Assembly (NCBI GenBank): GCA_905182995.1
Contig: CAJJDP010000016.1
Location: 1-64,000 of the forward strand
Length of the DNA stretch: 64,000 nt
DNA from: Paramecium octaurelia
Lineage: Eukaryota > Ciliophora > Oligohymenophorea > Peniculida > Parameciidae
Reading direction: 5' to 3'
This document shows, one piece after another, positions 28,001 to 40,546 of the stretch (the first letter of the stretch is position 1; each line of letters starts with the position of its first letter). The translations under genes were made by a program, and so were the position numbers. The notes under the pieces were generated by a model. The model saw only the letters and a list, made by a program, of their open reading frames with translations, did no database searches and was not told the DNA's origin.

Positions 28001-31000
28001 CTTTCATTAGTTTATAATTACATTCTAGATTTTGGACTTAATTAATTGATGTACTTGTTGATTTCCCGAAAACCTCGACTTTTTTAATATTCGATTTCTT
28101 AATTTTAAATTTATTCAATTATAGAAAAAGTACATTCTGTTTACAGGTTATGAATTTCATTTTATAATTTAATTACAAATTTTTAATATATATTTTTTTA
28201 AATGTTTTTTTCCTCTTTGAATTGATTTAGCCTTTCTTCTAACATTTTGAGTATGTTTTCGCAATCAATAGATAACTTTTATTCTAATTCATATTAAATT
28301 TCTTATAGGTTTTTGACATTTAAATCAAAATGTAATTATTCGATTTTCTATTTTATTAGAGTTGGTATTTAAGATTTGAAAGTTAATTTATTTTCATTCC
28401 AAAGTTAATAATAAAATTTTGAAATTAGTTAGTTTTATTATAATGAGATCAATTCTGAAAATTCCAACAAGTCTGGTAATTTTGAAATTGTTTCCCACAT
28501 TTTATATGAATTTAAAAAAAAATTTTCTAGTAATTATCCACAAACACTTTACTATTTTTTTTTGCACTTTTCAATATAATTTTCTATTACTTTTATACCA
28601 TATTTGTAAGCATCTTTAGAATATGATTCATTTGGAATAAGATATTTCCAAATTTATTGCAATTCTTCGATATTCCAGGTTTCTAATATTGCTGTGGTAC
28701 TTAAAATTTGTATATTTTCCTTTTTAATTTCTATTAACTCTAATATATCCTATTATTACTCTTTATTTTTTCCAAATTAACCGTTATCGTGAAATAATTA
28801 CGTTGTTAATTAAGTTAATTGATCAATAAATGGCTATTTATTTTAAGTATCGATATTTTAGTTGAAACACCAACTTATTTATTTTGTATTTGATAATGCA
28901 TTTTAAATTTAAGCCAAAGAATAAATACATATTTCAACAAGATTTTTAAATTAAGAATTAATCTCACCCTTAACATTAATTAAAATGATATCACAGATAG
29001 CAAATATAAATAGGGAAATCCTTTTATCGAATAGAGGATCTTTTTAATTTGGACTCTATAATCCTTCCGTATCTAATATTAATATAAAATCAAACTAATT
29101 TTCAAATATAGAATTTTTTTTTACTTCAATCATTTGAAAGTATATCCCTTTAGTCGATTTTCCCACACTTGAGAAAAAATTGCATCCAAAAATCTTGTTT
29201 AAGATTGTAGATTTACCTGAACTTTAAGGTCCCAAGATTCCAATAACAAGAATTTTATTGTTTTTACTCATTTTTTCAAAACTTTTTACAACAAATTCAA
29301 AAAAATTAATATTCATTTAGAATTATTCTCCATCTAATAATTCAAATGTTTCACCTTTCATTAATAATTTTACTAGTAAATCTGCCACTTCTTGGCATTA
29401 ATTTATTAAAAAACTTTGTTTGATATATTCTCTCCAAAATATATCAATATTAAGACTTTTAGATTAAAGTTCTTTTTCACATTCTTCAAATTCTTATTTT
29501 ATTTTTTTAAATCCTTCTTTATCCTCTATATTTTCTACTTTGTAAACTTGAAGTTTATCTAATAAAATTTAGTGTTTTGTCCATAAATTTTTGGTAGATT
29601 CTCTAGTCAAATCATGGATAGCTGAAATTAAAGTTATGTATGAAGTATAATTTTCAGAACAAATTAATTCTTTAAATATTTTTAAAAGCTCAGTTGGGCT
29701 TTTTAGCTATTTTTATGAAGTTTAACAATTTTGAATTTTTTACTAAAGCTCTTTGATTTCCTTGGTTTAACAAAATTGGGAGGCTTCAAAAAGTTGTGAT
29801 TCTTTTTCCTGCATTTCTTTTATAATTTCATCAAAATGTCTTTAAGGAAAAGCTTTTGAGTTATAAAATCCTTTTGGATTATTAAAAAAGTTTTTTGCTT
29901 CATCTTCGATTTTTTACACTAAAATATTGAACTTTTTTAATTCTTCCTGATCCTCATTATTTAAAATCTAAATAAAATTTTCCTTATTAAATGGCTTGAA
30001 TTTCTCGTGATTCACAATTTATTAAAAAATTTATATCTGCACAAGCTTAATTTGTTATTAAATCAACTAATTGCTTAGACCTTTTGAGGATAAATTCTAA
30101 ATTTATTAAATTTAGATATTACTTTTGATTAATTCTTTTTGGAGAGGTTAGTCAATTTATTTACTTTTTGAGTTTCTTACAATTAATTAAATCTTATGAT
30201 TTATTATTTTGATTTTACTATTTATGTTTCTAATATTTTCAAGATTCTCTTTTAATTCTTCTTCAGTATCCATCTATATTATCCAAAAACTGAATAATGG
30301 CAATATTTTCAACAACAAGCTTTATGGAATATACCCATGAGTGTCAGCAATTAATAAATTTCTAGATCCATTAAACTCCTTGTCAAGCATCAGATCGATA
30401 GTATTTCTATTTAAATTATTAGTATCTTAAATATTAAATTTATCTTTTCGAAAAAATACTTTATTGATTAATTCAGTCTTACCAATTTATTTTTAAGATT
30501 TACTGAAAGAGAAGTTGATAATGCTGTATTGATTTTATAATAAGAAATAAATGTTAGGATTGATCAAATATAAATCGTCCTCTACTAAAATATTATCCAC
30601 ATTTGGATTTTAATAAACAAAGGGAATAGGATGATTAAAGGATAAGTTTTTTAATAGTAGCATTTGAAGTTATTTATCAGAATTATTATATAAAATTTAA
30701 AAGATAACTTTGAAATTCATAAATTCTATGTTTTCATTACCTATATTTTTATTCACTTAATCAAGCAATTGCTCTATTGATTCTCCTCTTTTAATAATAT
30801 CAAATAAAAAAGGAAGAAGAGACAAAAAATATTCTTTGTTATTTAAATCAAATACCCAATTAATTATTTAATTGTTTTTTTTCTATTCAGTTCTAGAAAG
30901 AATAAATTATTCAATTAATATATTCATTTTATTAGGATATTTTTCATGTATTTTCTTATGTTGAAAGAATTTAGATGAAATTTAAAAATCAGTAATATCT

Positions 31001-33020
31001 TTAAATTATTCATAACATTAATCATAAATTTCTTTATCTAGCATGAAGAGTTCATAACAACATTATTTAAAAATATCTAAATTTCTATTTTTTTTGAAAA
31101 ACTAAATTTTGATCACAATATTAATAATTTAGCTTTGGATCTCATTATTTTTAAAGCAATGATATAACATCAAAAATTGATCCCCATAATCTTTTCCACC
31201 AAGAGTTAATAAAAATTTACAATTCCTTTATTTTCCTGATTAAACCTCTTTAAAATTGAAATACAAATCATTAAAAATATCCTCTAATATTTTAATACAT
31301 TCATCTACATTATGTAGAGAATTGTTCAAAATAATAGATTTCAGTTTAACACAATTTTCAATACATTGGAATGATTATAAATCTTCAAATTAATCTCTAA
31401 AAATTTTGACATTCTAAATTTTAGGTTAATCTTTAATTATGATAAGATCCAATATATCTAGTATTAAATAATATAATGTATTATCCATTCTTTTATTTAA
31501 ACTTTAAAGCTTTTATAGGAAAATAATTAATTCTGATTCCTAATTAGGAATACTTATTAAAATTTCAAAAATAGTATCATTTTGAGTATTAATCCAAAGT
31601 ATTTAAATGAAATGCTTTAAGCCTTAATTTTTTTCAGCAAATCTAATTTGGTAAAAGTGAAGTTCTTGAAGTTGCTCCAAAAATTGGATGAAATTTGCTT
31701 ATTAATCAATCTTATCATTTATATTTAAATCCATATGAAAGCATTAATTAAATATTCTTGAAAAGTAGTTTGAAATATTTTAAATTTGATATTCATCTGA
31801 ATTTCTTTCTTTTGGCTCTTTTTTAAAAAAATATTATCTATTAGATTTGTAAAAAATGATTTTATTCATCAAAAACTTATGAATGGAATCCTATTCTTAA
31901 TTATCTTTTTAATACTATTTTAATTTAGTTTGAAAAATTCTTTCCTTGAATTTATCTTCAACTTTTACAAATTTTTCTGAGATTTCTTAATGAAAATTAA
32001 CAATCTTATTATGATGCTTTATCCAAAAATAAAAAGTGATTGCAAAATAAATTGAATCTAGAGACAAATTACAACAAATTTACCTCTTTAGTGTCTCTTA
32101 AAAAATTGTTAATACTCCTTATTAATCGTTATTTTTATTAGTATCATCATTATTAAGTTTTCTAAGTTCCTATCCTAAGAATTTAATTAAGTCTTCCTTT
32201 ATTTTAATTAGATCTAAACAAAGAAGTTCATTTAAGAATTTCTAATTTTATTAAGTTGTAAATTGACTTTATTCTTATTCTTAGATCCAATCAATATAGG
32301 ACTAAAATTAAGTACATTGCCGTATTGAAATAGATCCAATAATTTATTGTAACTTATCCTCAGTATCATCGATAAATAATGTTAGTAGGTTTATTAGTTA
32401 AATTTAAGTTAGCTATTTTAATCCTTACTAATATTCATTATAATCAAATAGTAGATGTATTTTTTATTTTTGAGTATTTAATATAGTCTCAAGAAAATCT
32501 TTACTAGAGGCTATTTAGGTTGGAATCTTATTGACTAATATGAATTTTTCATTTGTAAGTTTATTTAAGATCTTCCTGTATTCTTTATTTTTACGTGCAT
32601 CTAAATAATATTAATTTTCATTTAATTCACGTGATTTATACTACTGTTTTTCGCAATTTTCATCTAAGATGTTATATAAAAAGTCAAGTTTGGTGTGATC
32701 CTACTTAACCTCAAACAAATATGATATTGCCTTCTTTTTCATTTCGTTATTCAAATTTATAAGTATATTATCGTTGAGAAAATCATTTATTTCTTCCTCT
32801 CTTTATAATATATCATCATGAACAAGTTATAAAAAAGCTTCAAGCCCATCCTTTATTTTTGAAAAATTTTCAATTTCACTCTAATTATGAAGTTTTCCAA
32901 AGGTCTATGAATTTTATTAAATAATTTCATCAATTCCATCATCTTATCATAATGAAATTCATATTTACCTTATTGCATAATTATATTATGAATTTCTTAT
33001 TCTTTTTAACTCTACATCAT
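25022..33020 (-). CDS. VLIG-like GTPase fused to Cys-rich and von Willebrand A domains
   Basis: The 2,642-residue product needs only three introns (32968-32943, 25907-25886, 25314-25293), and the summed exons are a multiple of three. The start is MMQSQKEQEIHN at 33020. At about residue 1250 there is a GBP/VLIG-type P-loop GILGPQSSGKST. It is followed near 1305 by the G3 motif DTEGLQSP and a downstream KDPLFDKRISLF block typical of very large inducible GTPases. An earlier copy near 830-885 looks degenerate, with SKSQKQIGKTELIN for the P-loop and IADTHGYI for G3. Near 2330 is a Cys/His cluster (CTHCCPMCNRKC, later HSCQNGHYLRG) that may bind zinc. From about 2460 there is a VWA domain with an intact MIDAS: DDSFS, GGITNF and SDGEG. 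The long middle is Gln/Lys-rich and probably helical. GTP binding and metal-dependent protein binding are inferred from motifs; the cellular role is unknown. Confidence 0.85.
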
Positions 33021-33526
33021 TTTATCACTAAAAATTTTATTTAATAATAGAATTACCTAATATGAAATTAAATTGAAAAATAAATCATTATACATGTATT
33101 AAAAGTATTATTTTATCAAGTATCCTTCTTTTCAATCTCAAGAAATAAAGTAATTTTAAAAACTTACTCTACAAGGTAATAAAATAAGGGAAAAACCAGC
33201 ACATCAATACAATTTGGATTAAGTAACAGAAAATACAATTTATAATATCTATTTAATGGATAATTTTCATCATTCTGGGTTTATTAAAGTTATAAAAGGG
33301 TATTTTAGCCTTTTGAAGTACCTAAATATCTTACTAAATTTTTTAATATTGATACGAATAAGATTACTTAAATTTTGATCTCATAATAATTAAATATCAT
33401 AAATTGCTTAAAATTCAAAATATATATTCGAGATAGGCTTTTGATCTAAATGGTTGGATATCTAATACTTTTTTTGATCGATGCTAACTGATCAATAATA
33501 GGTTTAGATAATTTGGGATTTTTATA

Positions 33527-34774
33527 AAAATAAGTTCTAAAACTTTAATAATATTATTTATTATCAAATATATAATAAATTAGGATGAAAATTTGGTTAA
33601 TGGGAAAATAGTAAAATTAAAACAAATCCAATAATTTCGATTCCATAGCAGAAACTAATTTAGAAATTACTGAGTAGGAAAAATACTTTCGAAGAATTAA
33701 ACTGATTATTTTAAAATGAGAATTTTAATTCAAATCTCTATTTACATAAGGCTTCAATAAATAAAAATAATCTTAGTTATTAAATAAATCAAGATTGATT
33801 TAACATCTTAATATATTATTCAATATTCATTAAAATAATATTATCATTTATATACTTCCTTTCATATTAATTTGATGCATTAGATGAAAATAGTACAATT
33901 TTCAAGATTTTTTAAATAGTTTATATGAATTATATGTCAATTGTTATTTTACAGTAGGATAAATAAGATTAATCAGGTTTATTAATACGATTTCTTTTAG
34001 CTGACTACTATGAGTTAATATTATTATATGCAATCCATCGTGATTGCTAAGAATTTTGTATTATTCTTTAATAATTATTGATTATTCATAAAAAATTTGA
34101 TATACTAGATTAAATACCAATTTTTCCATCTCACCCAAAATTTAATAAATAAACTATTCAGTTAAATATTTGAAAAATTAGTATATTCTAAATTTTAGGA
34201 GCGCTCAATTTAATGTATTCATAATTATTACAGTTTAAAAGTAATCCTAAAAGTTTGAATAATTAATTGTAGAAATCTATTTTTTCCTTTTTTGGTTTCT
34301 TTCAATAGATTTCTAAAAGCATCCTTAAACTTACCCGTGTTAATTAACATTCGATCATAAAATTTTCAAAGAATATGTCACTTTTTCTATTACTATTTGA
34401 TATTCGACAAATAATTCTAACGATCGATTTTATTATAATTTTTCTCTACCTAATGCGAATTCTTCTCCAAAACTATACCCTAAATTGAATTTAAAATAGT
34501 CTCAAATCTTATTGCAATTTTTTAAGATTTTAATCTATCATCATCGAAATCTTGTTGAATTAATTATCTTATAAAAATAAAATTCTAATGTAAATTATCG
34601 AAATTCTTTGACAAAAATTAATTTCTTGGATAATGATCATTTATATATATTAAAATTAACAATCAAAAAAAATTAAAAAGATATTAAAATGTTAAAAAAA
34701 CTAAATCGAAAGATTAGTCTCTGTTGAAATTAATTTGAATTTGAAAAGTCAAATATAAATTTGGGCATAAATAC
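33527..34774. repeat. Direct duplicate left of N34775
   Basis: These 1,248 bases recur at 34776-36023 directly after the single N, with no difference that I can see. The repeat boundary coincides with the N, so an unmerged contig overlap is far more likely than a real tandem duplication. Confidence 0.9.
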
Positions 34775-34775
34775 N
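34775..34775. other. Assembly gap (single N)
   Basis: A lone N between two identical 1,248-base copies. Confidence 0.9.
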
Positions 34776-36023
34776 AAAATAAGTTCTAAAACTTTAATAA
34801 TATTATTTATTATCAAATATATAATAAATTAGGATGAAAATTTGGTTAATGGGAAAATAGTAAAATTAAAACAAATCCAATAATTTCGATTCCATAGCAG
34901 AAACTAATTTAGAAATTACTGAGTAGGAAAAATACTTTCGAAGAATTAAACTGATTATTTTAAAATGAGAATTTTAATTCAAATCTCTATTTACATAAGG
35001 CTTCAATAAATAAAAATAATCTTAGTTATTAAATAAATCAAGATTGATTTAACATCTTAATATATTATTCAATATTCATTAAAATAATATTATCATTTAT
35101 ATACTTCCTTTCATATTAATTTGATGCATTAGATGAAAATAGTACAATTTTCAAGATTTTTTAAATAGTTTATATGAATTATATGTCAATTGTTATTTTA
35201 CAGTAGGATAAATAAGATTAATCAGGTTTATTAATACGATTTCTTTTAGCTGACTACTATGAGTTAATATTATTATATGCAATCCATCGTGATTGCTAAG
35301 AATTTTGTATTATTCTTTAATAATTATTGATTATTCATAAAAAATTTGATATACTAGATTAAATACCAATTTTTCCATCTCACCCAAAATTTAATAAATA
35401 AACTATTCAGTTAAATATTTGAAAAATTAGTATATTCTAAATTTTAGGAGCGCTCAATTTAATGTATTCATAATTATTACAGTTTAAAAGTAATCCTAAA
35501 AGTTTGAATAATTAATTGTAGAAATCTATTTTTTCCTTTTTTGGTTTCTTTCAATAGATTTCTAAAAGCATCCTTAAACTTACCCGTGTTAATTAACATT
35601 CGATCATAAAATTTTCAAAGAATATGTCACTTTTTCTATTACTATTTGATATTCGACAAATAATTCTAACGATCGATTTTATTATAATTTTTCTCTACCT
35701 AATGCGAATTCTTCTCCAAAACTATACCCTAAATTGAATTTAAAATAGTCTCAAATCTTATTGCAATTTTTTAAGATTTTAATCTATCATCATCGAAATC
35801 TTGTTGAATTAATTATCTTATAAAAATAAAATTCTAATGTAAATTATCGAAATTCTTTGACAAAAATTAATTTCTTGGATAATGATCATTTATATATATT
35901 AAAATTAACAATCAAAAAAAATTAAAAAGATATTAAAATGTTAAAAAAACTAAATCGAAAGATTAGTCTCTGTTGAAATTAATTTGAATTTGAAAAGTCA
36001 AATATAAATTTGGGCATAAATAC
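34776..36023. repeat. Direct duplicate right of N34775
   Basis: This is the second copy of the 1,248-base stretch. Unique sequence resumes at 36024. Confidence 0.9.
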
Positions 36024-36434
36024 ATTCTTATTATTATTATTTTTAAGATTCTCGATTAATGCAAATAGATTTTTTTAATCGAATTACAAAACACTAGCTC
36101 TGAAAAATATTAGAATTTATATAAAAACTATAATAATTCTGATTCAAAAAAATACATTTATGAAATAAATTAATAATTTCAAAATAAAACCATTTAAGAA
36201 AATATCAATTTTTAATGATCTGACAATAGAATAATAATGAAATATTGTATTCCTCAAATAATTATTGATAAATTCTTATTATAATTATAATATGGAACAC
36301 CCTTGAAAAACACAAATTTAATCAAATAATTAAAATCAAATTAGTTTCTTTTCAATGAAAATTCATATAATAATATAATATTTAAATTAATGTAACCATC
36401 CAGCCAAAGCTTAGAAGGGTATTAGGAAATTAGA

Positions 36435-38090
36435 ATGAAATTCTCAAGTTCATGGACATTTATGCTTACATCATTAGGATTTGCAGCTGGTTTTGGAAGT
36501 GTTTGGAGATTTCCATATCGTATAATATTGATAATAAAATATTGTTTAGTTGTATTTAAGAATGGAGGAGGGACATTCTTAATACCATACTTTATTTTGG
36601 TTTTTACTTTAGCTATTCCATTATTTTTTTTAGAAGTTGGTTTGGGGCAATGCAAAGGGATTGGAATGGCACATTTATTAGACTTAGAAAAACCAAAGTT
36701 AAGAGGATTTGGATATGTTGGAATAGTAATTTGTGCATATATATCTACTTATTATGTAAAAACTTTGAAATAATTGTAGAATTTAATAATGGCATATTCT
36801 TTGAGATATTTGTGGGAATCGTTTAAATACCCTATTCCATGGTTAGCGAGCATAGTTGAATAGAATACGCCATTTTCAAGAGATTACTTCTATGATTCTA
36901 TAGTTTAGATGTCCACCTCAATTACTGATTTAAGTAATTAAAATAAAATACAATAGATCATATTATTTGGAGTCTGTTTATAGCATACATAGTTTCTTTA
37001 ATAATTGTTTACTTTTGTATAAAGTACATATTGATTGTTATAGTATTAGAGAAGGAGTTGAAACTTCAGGAAAGGTAGCTATAGTGACAGCCACTTCCCC
37101 TTATGTTTTATTATTGATTTTATTAATAAGAGGCTTATTGTTAGAGGGTTCAAGTGAAGGAATTTATTATTTATTTAAACCAGACTTTGTGAAACTATTT
37201 AATCCTTCAGTTTGGGTAGATGCTGCTAATTAGGTTATCTTTTAAATGTCAGTTGGACAAGCTATTCTTTGTTTATATGGTAGTTATAGAAAAAAAGAGG
37301 ATAATTTACCTAATTTTTCTTTTGCTATTCCATTATTAACTGCATTATGTGGAATGTTAGCCGGTTTAGTCGTATTCAGTTATATAGGACATGTTAGTTT
37401 AAAATTCAATATACCAATTTCATAATTACCTGTATTTATGAGAACGATAATTAGTTATCTGGTCCTGATTTGGCATTTGTTTTATACCCAGCAATTTTAG
37501 CTTAGATGCCAATGCCAAACTTATGGTGCATTTTATTCTTTTTAGTATTATTATTGTTGGGAATTGATACTCAATTTGGATTTGTAGATGGAATCGCAGG
37601 GACAATTGAGGATATTTATTTAGGGGAGGTGATCGTTTTGGGATATAAATTGACTGTTCAATAAGTTAGATTATGTGTTTGCAGTATATTAGGAGTAATA
37701 GGTTTAATCTATTGCACAGATGTTGGATTTTATTTATTGAGTTTTGTGGATACTTTTGGAACTAATGTTTCTTTTATGTTGGGAGTATTATTTGAAGTGT
37801 TTTACTTTGGATCAAAAGAGAGATTTGAATAATTGAAGAAGGATTTAGAGTAATATGGGAATCATGTGCCTTGGCTAATTGAATTTTCATTAACCAAACT
37901 ATGTCATTATACAGTTATTGTGTTACTCATAATATCGGTTATCTCATAAATGAAAAGTTCTCTTGATTATTCATTTTATGTTGTTCTGATCGGATGGTTC
38001 ATCTCATTTTCTCCATTTATTGCTGCCATTAAGATTTATTTAGAGTAATTACATTGTTAATGTATTTCATAGGAATCGCAATAGGATTGA
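36435..38090 (+). CDS. Sodium:neurotransmitter symporter family (SLC6/SNF) transporter
   Basis: Members move amino acids or amines with Na+ across a membrane. Five introns of 30, 24, 23, 20 and 23 nt (36520-36549, 36756-36779, 36934-36956, 37024-37043, 37432-37454) restore one frame of 511 residues. The N-terminus carries the family hallmark: helix 1 GFAAGFGSVWRFPYL, then FKNGGGTFLIPYFI and a GLGQ end to helix 2. Later segments fit helices 4-8 (SGKVAIVTATSPYVLLLILL, PDLAFVLYPAILAQMP, LLLLGIDTQFGFVDG). About 11-12 hydrophobic segments are visible. The C-terminus is short, and the TGA is at 38088-38090. The substrate cannot be read from the sequence. The gene is tandem with the MORN gene 129 bp downstream. 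It looks intact. Confidence 0.9.
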
Positions 38091-38219
38091 CATGAGCAAG
38101 ACTGATTTGGATATAGAGTTACTGACAAAACAAGTATAATAGTGATTTTTTTAATATTATCGTGTAACCATTTCATATTTATAAAATCACAATATTATAT
38201 TATAAGTAGTTAAATTAGA

Positions 38220-39500
38220 ATGGGAGCAAATTGTTCAAATTGCAATTAATGTTAAAAAGATAAAATGGAATTAAATAACGAAGTAGAGGTTACGAAAAAG
38301 TCAGATAGTCATAAAGCATCATCCTTTTCCCAACAATCATCGAACAGTTTAATCGATGGTGTAATTAAATTGAAATTATTGAAAGAATGATTTAAAGTAG
38401 ACAAAGTGCACTCCTAAAGAATAAAAGAACACGAAGTTTTCCGTATTTTCAGACGATCAAGAGAAAGAAAAAAGTCAACAGAATAAACTAAACGACAAGG
38501 CAATTGTGATATAGAAAAATTGGAAAGCTCATAAAGCCAGAGAAAGCTACAAGGAAGTCAAGAAATCATTGTCAGAATCCTAAAAGGCGAATGACAAACA
38601 ACAATAATAATAATAATAAAATGATTAAGCTACAGTAGCCAGTAAGGATAAAAAGAAATACTTTAATTCATTAGAATTTGGAAGTACTATTAGAATTTAT
38701 TAAAATAGTAAATAATGCGAATAATGTTTAATCGAGGGAGAAACGACCTCTATTTGTATTTAAGAGTGGTGCAACTTATGAAGGAGAATGGGTAGGGAAC
38801 AAAAGGGATGGCAAAGGAGTATAGATATGGCCTGATGGAGCTAGATATGATGGAGAATGGGTAGATAATAAAGCATGTGGAAAGGGCAGTTTCTATCATG
38901 TGGATGGTGATTCCTATATTGGAGAATGGGCAGATGATAGAGCCAATGGTTATGGAGTGTATAGATAAAATAATGGAGCTGTATATGAAGGATATTGGCG
39001 TAATGATCAATAGCATGGGAAGGGAGAAGAGAAATGTAAGATCTTAATTTAGAAAATAGGGTCTGATTTGTCTAGTTATAAAGGGGATTACTTTGAGGGT
39101 AAGAAATAAGGGAAAGGAAAGTATATGTGGCCAGATGGGAGTTATTTTGAAGGAGATTGGTTTGAGAATAAGATAAATGGATATGTAATGATAGTGATGT
39201 TGATTTGTTTAGGGAGAATATTATTGGTCAGATGGGAGAATTTACAAAGGGTCATGGCAGAATAATAAGATGCATGGGGAAGGCGTATATTAATGGGCTG
39301 ATGGGAGAATATATCATGGTTCTTATGTGGATGACAAAAAACAAGGAGTTGGGAAATATAAGTGGCCAGATGGGAGACAGTATGTTGGAGAATGGCATGA
39401 TGGGAAACAACATGGAAAAGGAAAGTACATATTACCAGATGGGAAGACCAAATTTGGAGTATGGGATTAGGGAAGGAGATTAAGGTGGACTGAAGAATGA
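38220..39500 (+). CDS. MORN-repeat protein with N-terminal acylation signal and IQ-like motif
   Basis: The 400-residue product has about nine MORN repeats in its C-terminal two thirds, with units such as YEGEW, YDGEW, YIGEW, YEGYW, YKGDY, YKGSW and YVGEW and intervening GKGxY turns. MORN repeats typically bind membranes or lipids, or build ciliary and cortical scaffolds. The start MGANCSNC suits N-myristoylation plus palmitoylation. [17 protein letters not shown] resembles a calmodulin-binding IQ motif. A run of seven Gln is written mostly with TAA. Introns are 38361-38385 (25 nt, ends AAG), 38684-38708 (25 nt) and 39185-39212 (28 nt). These features together suggest a membrane- or cortex-anchored calmodulin-linked scaffold, which is an inference. 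It converges on the next gene, with its stop 21 bp from the neighbour's proposed stop. Confidence 0.88.
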
Positions 39501-39521
39501 ATTAATCAATAATATTTGTGA

Positions 39522-40510
39522 TCATTTCTTTTTATAATGAGATTCATCTAAAATGTTGTTACACACTCCATGAATGGTTTTGCTAAAAGGATATTGATAA
39601 AAAAGTACCTTTTGGTTTACTAAGTTAATTAGGTAGCCTGTTTGGTATTATCATTTTAATTTTTATTAATAATCAATTTTTGGATATTGTACATTTTAAT
39701 ATAGGAGTAGCTGTTCTAAGATTTTAATAATGATTGGCTTTTATCAATGCCTCTCTCTTGTGATTATTGTGATTTGTTTCTGTCATCCTTCCTATTTGAA
39801 GGTGGATTGTGGATAGTGTTATTTTGATGAGAGACATTGTTCTTGAGTGGAAGTCCTTTGCCTGGAATATAACTTATATGTTGAGTGTTGGCACTTCTGC
39901 GTTCACGATTGATGGGTTCTTACGATGTATTTTTGTTGGGTATTTGTTGATCTTAATAGGTGATTAAATTTGATTAATGTTGACGATGATAGATCTGATT
40001 GCCCATAATATAAGATTTCTTAATGATGTTAGGACTTCCTTCTCGTTATTAAGAGGAATTGGAGGGTTTCTTCTCCATTTCTTTGGAAGATAAGAAATTT
40101 AATTGTAGAGTTGTTGCTTTGCGATCTTACTTTAAAGAATATTACAATCATTGTACTTCTATTTATTATTTCTCCAATTCGAGCTATTCAATCTTCTCTT
40201 GGAGATTATCAGCATAAAGTTTCATCTACTACTCTAACTACAATTATGCCAACTTTGATACCCTAACATGAGAACGAATTTCTGCTTCTGCCTTTTAGAC
40301 AGCCTTCTCCAATTCATCATATTCGAGGCTTTTGTTTTGAGATACTAATTCGAGCAGTATGTAGATGTGAAGTTTGAGTGTATTAAGAATTTCCTATGTA
40401 CTCTACTCCTTAGCTATTACTGGTTCTTGTCGAAGTGCGCTGCAAATCTACATAACCTTCTAAACACTTACGTCTGTCACCATCTGCAACAACTATTCAT
40501 TGATACTCAT
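39522..40510 (-). CDS. Coiled-coil protein of unknown function
   Basis: The start is ATG at 40510 (MSINEQLLQMVTD) and the product is about 311 residues. Residues ~20-120 are heptad-rich (YDELEKAVQKAEAEIRSH, QEKIEQLELEKQQIE) and likely form a coiled coil. The rest is polar, Ser/Asn/Gln-rich and probably disordered. Introns 40156-40130 (27 nt) and 39608-39583 (26 nt) give a natural hydrophilic end (ESHYKKK). Without the second intron the frame ends at 39506 instead. I do not recognise the family. The gene is back-to-back with the MORN gene (convergent) and 36 bp from the acyl-CoA dehydrogenase stop. Confidence 0.65.
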
Positions 40511-40546
40511 TTGTGATAATTTAATATTAAATATGATATTTCACCA

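Larger units (their letters stand above)
33021..36434. other. Gene-poor stretch with a duplicated contig overlap
   Basis: No intact gene is visible between the GTPase-VWA start and the symporter. The plus strand has short coding-like pieces, for example around 33.6 kb (FGQWENSKIKTNPIIS) and near 34.0 kb (ADYYELILLYAIHRDCQEF), each broken by TGA. Both pieces occur twice because the region contains the duplicate at N34775. I cannot assign a family, so a gene relic is the likely explanation. Confidence 0.4.

Noticed and set aside
36422-36655. Minus-strand 77-codon frame
   Set aside because: It is antisense to the first exons of the SLC6 transporter, which is supported by conserved motifs.
38750-39016. 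Minus-strand Ile/Ser-rich frame of 88 codons
   Set aside because: It is antisense to the MORN repeats; the repeat periodicity explains its length.
39205-39483. Plus-strand Met/Gly-rich frame ([16 protein letters not shown]...)
   Set aside because: It is the MORN repeat DNA read one frame off. Removing the 28-nt intron puts the proper MORN frame through the same bases.
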